From assembly GCA_014384665.1 (NCBI GenBank), contig JACNFI010000430.1, forward strand, positions 1-9,994: 9,994 nt of DNA, read 5' to 3'. The translations under genes and the position numbers were made by a program. Numbering within the stretch: the stretch's first letter is position 1; every line of letters begins with the position of its first letter. Below are positions 6,270-9,994 of the stretch, piece after piece. This DNA is from Candidatus Cloacimonadota bacterium. Lineage in GTDB: Bacteria > Cloacimonadota > Cloacimonadia > JGIOTU-2. Below the pieces are notes generated by a model that saw only the letters and a program-made list of their open reading frames with translations, did no database searches and had not been told where the DNA came from.

Positions 6270-6457
6270 AAAAAGCAGATTGTGCAGAGTCAAAAAGAGA
6301 TTTTGAACATAAAATAGGTATTTTGCAAAAAGGAGTCTTCCGAAGGATCCGCCTTTGGCGTGAAAAGAAGCAAAACAAAGCCTTGTAATAATGACAAAAT
6401 TCGAAACCCTCTGGAATTAAGCAGTGTATTATATCAAGTCAGGCAAGACAAAAAATC

Positions 6458-6700
6458 ATGAAATATCAAATTGAATTTAAGCCTAAGGCACTAAAGGATT
6501 GTAAAAATATTGATAAGAAGATATTGAGTATTATATTCTCAAAAATTGAAATTTTGTCTAACAATTTACAAGGAGATGTCAAGAAACTAACTGATTTTAC
6601 ACCTGAATATCGATTAAGAGTTGGGGATTACAGGATTCTTTTTGAGACCGAAAAAGATAAAATTATTATTTATAGAGTACGCCATAGAAAAGAAGTATAA
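6458..6700 (+). CDS. RelE/ParE-family toxin, C-terminus probably clipped
   Basis: An 80-residue basic protein with the RelE/ParE pattern: MKYQIEFKPKALKDCKNIDK, a helical hairpin with KIEILSNNLQGDVKKLTD, then YRLRVGDYRILFE and IIIYRVRHRKEV. Family members are ribosome-dependent mRNA endonucleases or gyrase inhibitors. Which activity this one has is not evident. Relatives often end in HRREVY plus one or two residues; this one stops two residues earlier than a version rebuilt across the following element (RHRKEVYK). No strong Shine-Dalgarno sequence precedes the ATG. A Phd/YefM-like gene lies 234 bp downstream, giving the less common toxin-first order. Confidence 0.8.
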   Translation: MKYQIEFKPKALKDCKNIDKKILSIIFSKIEILSNNLQGDVKKLTDFTPEYRLRVGDYRILFETEKDKIIIYRVRHRKEV

Positions 6701-6705
6701 TGAGA

Positions 6706-6900
6706 TCTGCAAAATGAGTAATTTCACTTCATTTCTGGCTACGGCTTGCTTCGCCAAGAAAAGTGTCATTCCCGTGAAAACGGGAATCCATTCCTTACAA
6801 CCTGTCTTTTACTGCGTCTTCACTCTATATGGATTCCCGAGCGGGGTCGGGAATGACATCGGTGAGCATTTGGAATGACATGAGAGTGCAATTTTGCAGA
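6706..6900. mobile_element. 195-bp MITE-like element between toxin and antitoxin
   Basis: TCTGCAAAAT (6706-6715) and ATTTTGCAGA (6891-6900) are perfect 10-bp terminal inverted repeats. The interior has no gene but contains two paired ATTCCC/GGGAAT hairpins. Imperfect direct repeats lie just outside: CCATAGAAAAGAAGTATAA (6682-6700, the toxin's 3' end) and CCATAAAAGAAGTATATAA (6903-6921). They resemble a long target duplication, but 5 and 2 extra bases separate them from the inverted ends. Confidence 0.6.
6765..6857. repeat. Paired GTCATTCCCG/CGGGAATGAC palindromic repeats
   Basis: ATTCCCGT-GAAA-ACGGGAAT (6768-6787) is a perfect 8-bp stem with a GNRA-type loop. ATTCCCGA-GCGGGG-TCGGGAAT (6833-6854) is a second 8-bp stem. 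The units face each other: the first begins GTCATTCCCG and ends GGGAATCCA, the second begins TGGATTCCC and ends CGGGAATGAC, so all 93 bp can fold as one long palindrome. The first unit fits the ATTCCC-N8-GGGAAT pattern known from Neisseria dRS3 repeats, though common ancestry is not implied. Confidence 0.8.
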
Positions 6901-6923
6901 ACCCATAAAAGAAGTATATAAAT

Positions 6924-6929
6924 AGGAGG
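6924..6929 (+). promoter_or_regulatory. Strong ribosome binding site of the antitoxin
   Basis: AGGAGG lies 5 nt before the ATG at 6935. An in-frame GTG at 6929 overlaps the site and is therefore unlikely as a start. TAG at 6923-6925 overlaps it and would be the stop codon of an unclipped toxin frame (GAA GTA TAT AAA TAG), consistent with former toxin-antitoxin coupling. Confidence 0.7.
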
Positions 6930-6934
6930 TGCGT

Positions 6935-7135
6935 ATGATTACATTTCACCCTAAAATATTGGAAAAAGACGGGAAAAAAGAATTTGTAGTTATCCCTTAC
7001 GATGAATTTCTAAATGTCCATAAAGAACTTGAGGATTATGAGTCCCTAAAATCACTAAGAGAAGCTAAAGCAAAAGAACATGATTCCAAAACTGTATCTT
7101 TTGAAAATGCTAAAAAGATTCTGGATATTGAATAA
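6935..7135 (+). CDS. Phd/YefM-like antitoxin
   Basis: A 66-residue acidic/basic-mixed protein. The N-terminal half contains KEFVVIPYDEFLNV, matching the beta-strand and 'xxVxIPxxEYxxL' helix start of Phd/YefM-like proteins. The C-terminal half (EDYESLKSLREAKAKEHDSK, then SFENAKKILDIE) looks like the flexible toxin-wrapping tail, usually written LREAK..E......S.EE.KK.L. Such proteins bind the toxin's active region and repress their own operon. The start follows AGGAGG. Its partner is probably the toxin at 6458-6700; no second toxin follows in the next 212 bp. It is short compared with full Phd proteins (about 75-90), so the DNA-binding part may be reduced. Confidence 0.65.
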   Translation: MITFHPKILEKDGKKEFVVIPYDEFLNVHKELEDYESLKSLREAKAKEHDSKTVSFENAKKILDIE

Positions 7136-7347
7136 AATAATCCTCTACTAAATTGCTGATGCCTACCCTTACTCCGCTACGCTCCGTAAGAGCATCTGGT
7201 GTCAAATAATCATTCAATTATGATATTTTAACAATCTTATTATTTAATACTCATTTATAGGAAAAATAATATCAATCTTCAAAATGAATGTATATCTTTT
7301 CATTTCAATCTGATGGTAAATATCTTATTTAGTTACTGATATTCATT
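7136..7347. other. 212-bp intergenic region with a repeat-derived hairpin
   Basis: GATGC (7158-7162) and CTTAC (7168-7172) pair with GTAAG (7186-7190) and GCATC (7192-7196), with a G+C-rich loop (TCCGCTACGCTCC). This looks like another dispersed palindrome remnant. The rest is AT-rich and should contain the ktrB promoter, but I cannot pick a -35/-10 pair with confidence. Confidence 0.4.
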
Positions 7348-9054
7348 ATGCAATATACAAATAAATTACAAAAAAATTATTGGAAATATTTAGAATTTCT
7401 AATGTTTCCTATCGCTATTATTCTAACTTTTTTTATTATATCTCAATACTATCAACCATCAAATATATTAGTGTTCAATCAGATAACTAAAATTTTTATA
7501 TTTTATTTTGCAATCCTAAATATCATCAAAATTGCACATTATAAAGGTGATTTCAATTACATAAAAAAAGTATTAATTGACTTAATTGCAGTTGTTGTTT
7601 CTTTTATATTTTTGAAGCACTTAATAGTTTTTCAGGCATATATTATTCTTCGGCAAGTAGTACATCTTTTAGATAAAATTATCTCCACACAACCCGCCAT
7701 TACAATGTTTTCAAAATTCAAAAATCATCCTGCAAAAGTCATTCTAATCAGTTTTGCGTTTACAATATTAATTGGAACAACTTTCTTATCTTTACCAATT
7801 GCTTCAGCCACAGGAGAAAGTATTGGTTTGCTAAAGGCAGGTTTTACTGCCACATCCGCTACTTGTGTTACTGGACTGACTGTTTTAGATACAGGAACAG
7901 ATTTCTCTCATTTTGGAAAAATTATCATTTTACTTCTTTTGCAAATTGGTGGCTTGGGTATAATGACTTTTTCTACTATATTAATAATGCTTTTTAGTAA
8001 ACGGATTAGTCCAGTAAATCAATCACTACTACAAGGTGTTATGGGTGAAGCTACTCCAGAAAACTTGTTTAAACTGATTAAAGCTGTTGTTTTTACTACA
8101 TTATCTTTTGAAATTTTTGGAGCATTATTATTATTCCTTAAGTTCCATACTCATCAATATTTTAGTCATTTTACGACCTTACAAATAATTGGACATTCAA
8201 TTTTCCATTCTATTTCAGCTTTTTGTAATGCAGGATTTTGTTTATATCCTGATAGCTTTACTAAATTTCAAGGTGATTGGTTTGTATGTATAATTATGAT
8301 GTCTCTGATTATTATCGGTGGAATTGGGTTTGCTGTATTAATAGATATAAAAACCAAACTATTCAAAAAAAAATCTTTTAAGTTTCTTTCATTACATTCA
8401 AAAATTGTAATAATTTTTACTTTATTCTTAATAGTTTCTGGAGCAATACTGATTTTCTTATTTGAATATCAAAATCAATTTCAAAATCTACCCTTAAAAA
8501 ATGGTTTGTTGGCTTCCATTTTTCAATCTGTAACTACCAGAACTGCTGGTTTCAATACAATGAATATTACTAATATTAGTTTTGCCACTGCATTATGGAT
8601 AATAGTCTTGATGTTTATTGGTGCTTCTCCTGGCTCAACCGGAGGTGGGGTAAAAACAACAACTTTTGCTATTTTGATACTTTCTGTCTGGTCAATTATT
8701 AAAGGTAGAAATGATGTGGAAATTTTCAATCGTTCAATTTCTCAAAGAGTGACTAAAAAAGTTATGGCATTACTTGCTATCTCTATGTCCATCTTAATTA
8801 TTCTGATTCTGGTGCTTTTATTATCTGAAAAAGAAGCCGCATTTGAAAAGATTATTTTTGAAGCATTTTCAGCTTTTGGCACAGTTGGTCTCTCAATGGG
8901 AATTACGGCAGACTTGACATCTATTGGAAAAATAGTAATTATTCTTCTTATGTACTTGGGAAGAGTTGGTCCTCTTACCATTGCCTTTGCATTAGGAGAA
9001 AAAAAGATTCATATTCATTATCACTATACTGAAGAAAATATAGCAATTGGGTAG
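7348..9054 (+). CDS. ktrB: KtrB/TrkH-family potassium uptake channel subunit
   Basis: A 568-residue membrane protein of the SKT superfamily, which imports potassium (sometimes with sodium). Its four membrane-pore-membrane repeats each carry a selectivity-filter glycine: CVTGL (G176), CNAGF (G296), RTAGF (G401) and GTVGL (G514). The highly conserved SPGSTGGGVKTTTF (427-440) lies in the third repeat's helix and forms the gating loop region. The KtrB-like core starts near residue 125 (NHPAKVILISFAF). About 110 N-terminal residues with three extra hydrophobic segments (about 15-32, 46-62, 75-108) make it longer than Bacillus KtrB (about 450). It has no evident Shine-Dalgarno sequence. The ktrA gene follows 75 bp later, so the pair is probably one operon. 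Confidence 0.93.
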   Translation: MQYTNKLQKNYWKYLEFLMFPIAIILTFFIISQYYQPSNILVFNQITKIFIFYFAILNIIKIAHYKGDFNYIKKVLIDLIAVVVSFIFLKHLIVFQAYIILRQVVHLLDKIISTQPAITMFSKFKNHPAKVILISFAFTILIGTTFLSLPIASATGESIGLLKAGFTATSATCVTGLTVLDTGTDFSHFGKIIILLLLQIGGLGIMTFSTILIMLFSKRISPVNQSLLQGVMGEATPENLFKLIKAVVFTTLSFEIFGALLLFLKFHTHQYFSHFTTLQIIGHSIFHSISAFCNAGFCLYPDSFTKFQGDWFVCIIMMSLIIIGGIGFAVLIDIKTKLFKKKSFKFLSLHSKIVIIFTLFLIVSGAILIFLFEYQNQFQNLPLKNGLLASIFQSVTTRTAGFNTMNITNISFATALWIIVLMFIGASPGSTGGGVKTTTFAILILSVWSIIKGRNDVEIFNRSISQRVTKKVMALLAISMSILIILILVLLLSEKEAAFEKIIFEAFSAFGTVGLSMGITADLTSIGKIVIILLMYLGRVGPLTIAFALGEKKIHIHYHYTEENIAIG

Positions 9055-9129
9055 AAAAAAGGGAAAAGGAAAAAGGCTAAAATTAAAAATCAAATTAATT
9101 CTTTAGTTTAAGCATATTGGAGGATTATT

Positions 9130-9834
9130 ATGGCACAATTTGCAGTAATAGGTTTAGGTAAATTTGGAATTACTATTGCAGAAACCCTGGTTCAGAAAGG
9201 TGCAGATGTAATAGCAATTGATAATGATGAAAAAAAAGTAGATGAAGTAAAAACCTTCGTGGCAAATGCAATTTGTTTAGATTCTACAGATGAACAAGCA
9301 TTAAGAGCTGTAAATATAAGTAATGTTGACGCTGTTGTTTTAGGTATTGGTGGAAATAAAGAAGTTAGTATTCTAACTGCTGCTATTTTGAGAAAGATTG
9401 GTATTGGAAAAATTATTGCAAAAGTTGACAGCGAACTTCATTCAAGAATATTAAAAATTATGGGAGTTCAAAGAACAATTTTTCCAGAACAATATGTTGG
9501 AAAAGAAATTGCTAATCTGTTAACTTCTCAACATATCTTTACTTATATGGAAGTTTCAAAAGACCATACATTAGTAGAAATTACAATCCCACCATTCTTC
9601 ATCGGCAAATCTCTAAAAGAGCTGGAGGTAAGAAATAAATATAATGTTGGTATTGTTGCAATAAAAACTTCCAGACCAATTGTTGATGAAGATGGAAATA
9701 ATATTCTAAAAGAAGAAACAAATGTAATACCTTCTGCTAATGATATATTCAATGAGGGTGATAAAATCTTAGTAATAGGAAAAAGAACAGATGTTGATAA
9801 ATTGATTAAATTATCAGAAAGTACTGTTAAGTAA
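9130..9834 (+). CDS. ktrA: KtrA/TrkA-type RCK regulatory subunit of potassium uptake
   Basis: A 234-residue cytoplasmic protein. The N-terminal RCK (Rossmann) domain has VIGLGKFG (6-13) for the nucleotide phosphates and acidic D31 at the end of the second strand for the ribose; LDSTDEQAL (50-58) follows. The C-terminal TrkA_C domain covers about 140-234, with the typical LVEITIPPFFIGKSLKELEV and NEGDKILVIG stretches. KtrA forms an octameric ring under KtrB that binds ATP/ADP or NAD(H) and opens the channel. Length matches one RCK unit (Ktr type), not the tandem double unit of E. coli TrkA. A GGAGG site lies 6 nt before the ATG. No terminator is obvious; the palindrome at 9903-9936 is the nearest structure. 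Confidence 0.94.
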   Translation: MAQFAVIGLGKFGITIAETLVQKGADVIAIDNDEKKVDEVKTFVANAICLDSTDEQALRAVNISNVDAVVLGIGGNKEVSILTAAILRKIGIGKIIAKVDSELHSRILKIMGVQRTIFPEQYVGKEIANLLTSQHIFTYMEVSKDHTLVEITIPPFFIGKSLKELEVRNKYNVGIVAIKTSRPIVDEDGNNILKEETNVIPSANDIFNEGDKILVIGKRTDVDKLIKLSESTVK

Positions 9835-9902
9835 ATGTAATAATTACCATAAATAAATTCCGTTATTAAAATTTAAATCTATATGCCCTAACCTGGACAA
9901 GC

Positions 9903-9936
9903 CCCCAGTTAAATAGAAAAGAATATTTAACAGGGC
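9903..9936. repeat. Palindrome of the CCC.GTT family downstream of ktrA
   Basis: GTTAAATA (9908-9915) and TATTTAAC (9924-9931) pair perfectly around GAAAAGAA. An A-A mismatch then CCC (9904-9906) with GGG (9933-9935) extends the stem. The loop begins GAAAA, as in the hairpin at 6121-6149. There is no downstream T-run, so a terminator role is doubtful. Confidence 0.6.
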
Positions 9937-9994
9937 AGGCAGAACCAAACAGGAAATATTAATCAATAATAAAGCCAATAATTTCTAAATCCAA

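Larger units (their letters stand above)
6031..6457. other. 427-bp gene-free stretch filled with palindromic repeats
   Basis: No reading frame with family resemblance is seen here. The stretch contains, in order, a long-range inverted repeat (6032-6104), two compact hairpins (6121-6149, 6174-6189), a 66-bp element with inverted ends (6204-6269) and a CGCC/GGCG hairpin block (about 6346-6395). The latter two also occur in the same order in the rimM insertion. Confidence 0.6.

Noticed and set aside
6031..6457. Possible CRISPR array
   Set aside because: The repeats are palindromes of different sequence and spacing, with no regular repeat-spacer pattern and no cas genes.
6621..6878. 85-codon open frame across the toxin end and the palindromic repeats
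   Set aside because: It overlaps the toxin in another frame and mostly translates inverted repeats, so it is not a credible protein.
8523..8981. Minus-strand open frames inside ktrB, and 9543-9752 inside ktrA
   Set aside because: They are antisense shadows of clearly conserved coding sequence.

Overview
The window is AT-rich (roughly one third G+C by eye) and bacterial. It carries an extracellular multidomain protease, a ribosomal-protein/tRNA-methylation operon (rpsP-khpA-rimM-trmD-rplS), a small toxin-antitoxin pair and a two-gene potassium uptake system. The protease architecture (zinc carboxypeptidase, beta-sandwich modules, a dockerin-like tail) and the rimM remnant, which resembles Bacteroidota-type RimM, suggest an FCB-group bacterium such as Cloacimonadota or a relative. 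That placement is inference; no rRNA or other decisive marker is present.

Layout. Bases 1-2446 (minus strand) hold the first 815 codons of a secreted M14 carboxypeptidase whose 3' end lies beyond the window. A 206-bp divergent intergenic region with two hairpins separates it from a HAD-family phosphatase (2653-3315, plus strand). A recognisable promoter (3367-3396) leads into the rpsP operon: rpsP, khpA, a broken rimM, trmD, a broken SPOUT-type RNA methyltransferase and rplS. Next come a 427-bp gene-free stretch packed with short palindromic repeats, a RelE/ParE-like toxin, a 195-bp MITE-like element, a Phd/YefM-like antitoxin, then ktrB/trkH and ktrA. The final 160 bases hold another palindrome.

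The main story is erosion of a normally conserved operon by small non-coding repeats and deletions. RimM has lost about 60 internal residues and is also split by a 259-bp palindrome-rich insertion flanked by ATAG direct repeats; removing the insertion restores a continuous reading frame into a recognisable RimM C-terminus. The gene behind trmD is a remnant with an internal deletion, an in-frame stop and a frameshift. The ribosomal proteins S16 and L19, KhpA and TrmD look intact. A second element with 10-bp terminal inverted repeats separates toxin from antitoxin, and imperfect direct repeats on either side suggest the two genes were once tightly coupled.

Functionally, the operon serves ribosome assembly and tRNA m1G37 formation, KtrB/KtrA form a potassium channel-like transporter with its gating ring, and the carboxypeptidase probably digests peptides outside the cytoplasm. 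I see no CRISPR array, tRNA, rRNA or transposase gene. The most unusual content is the repeat-driven gene disruption rather than a new enzyme system.
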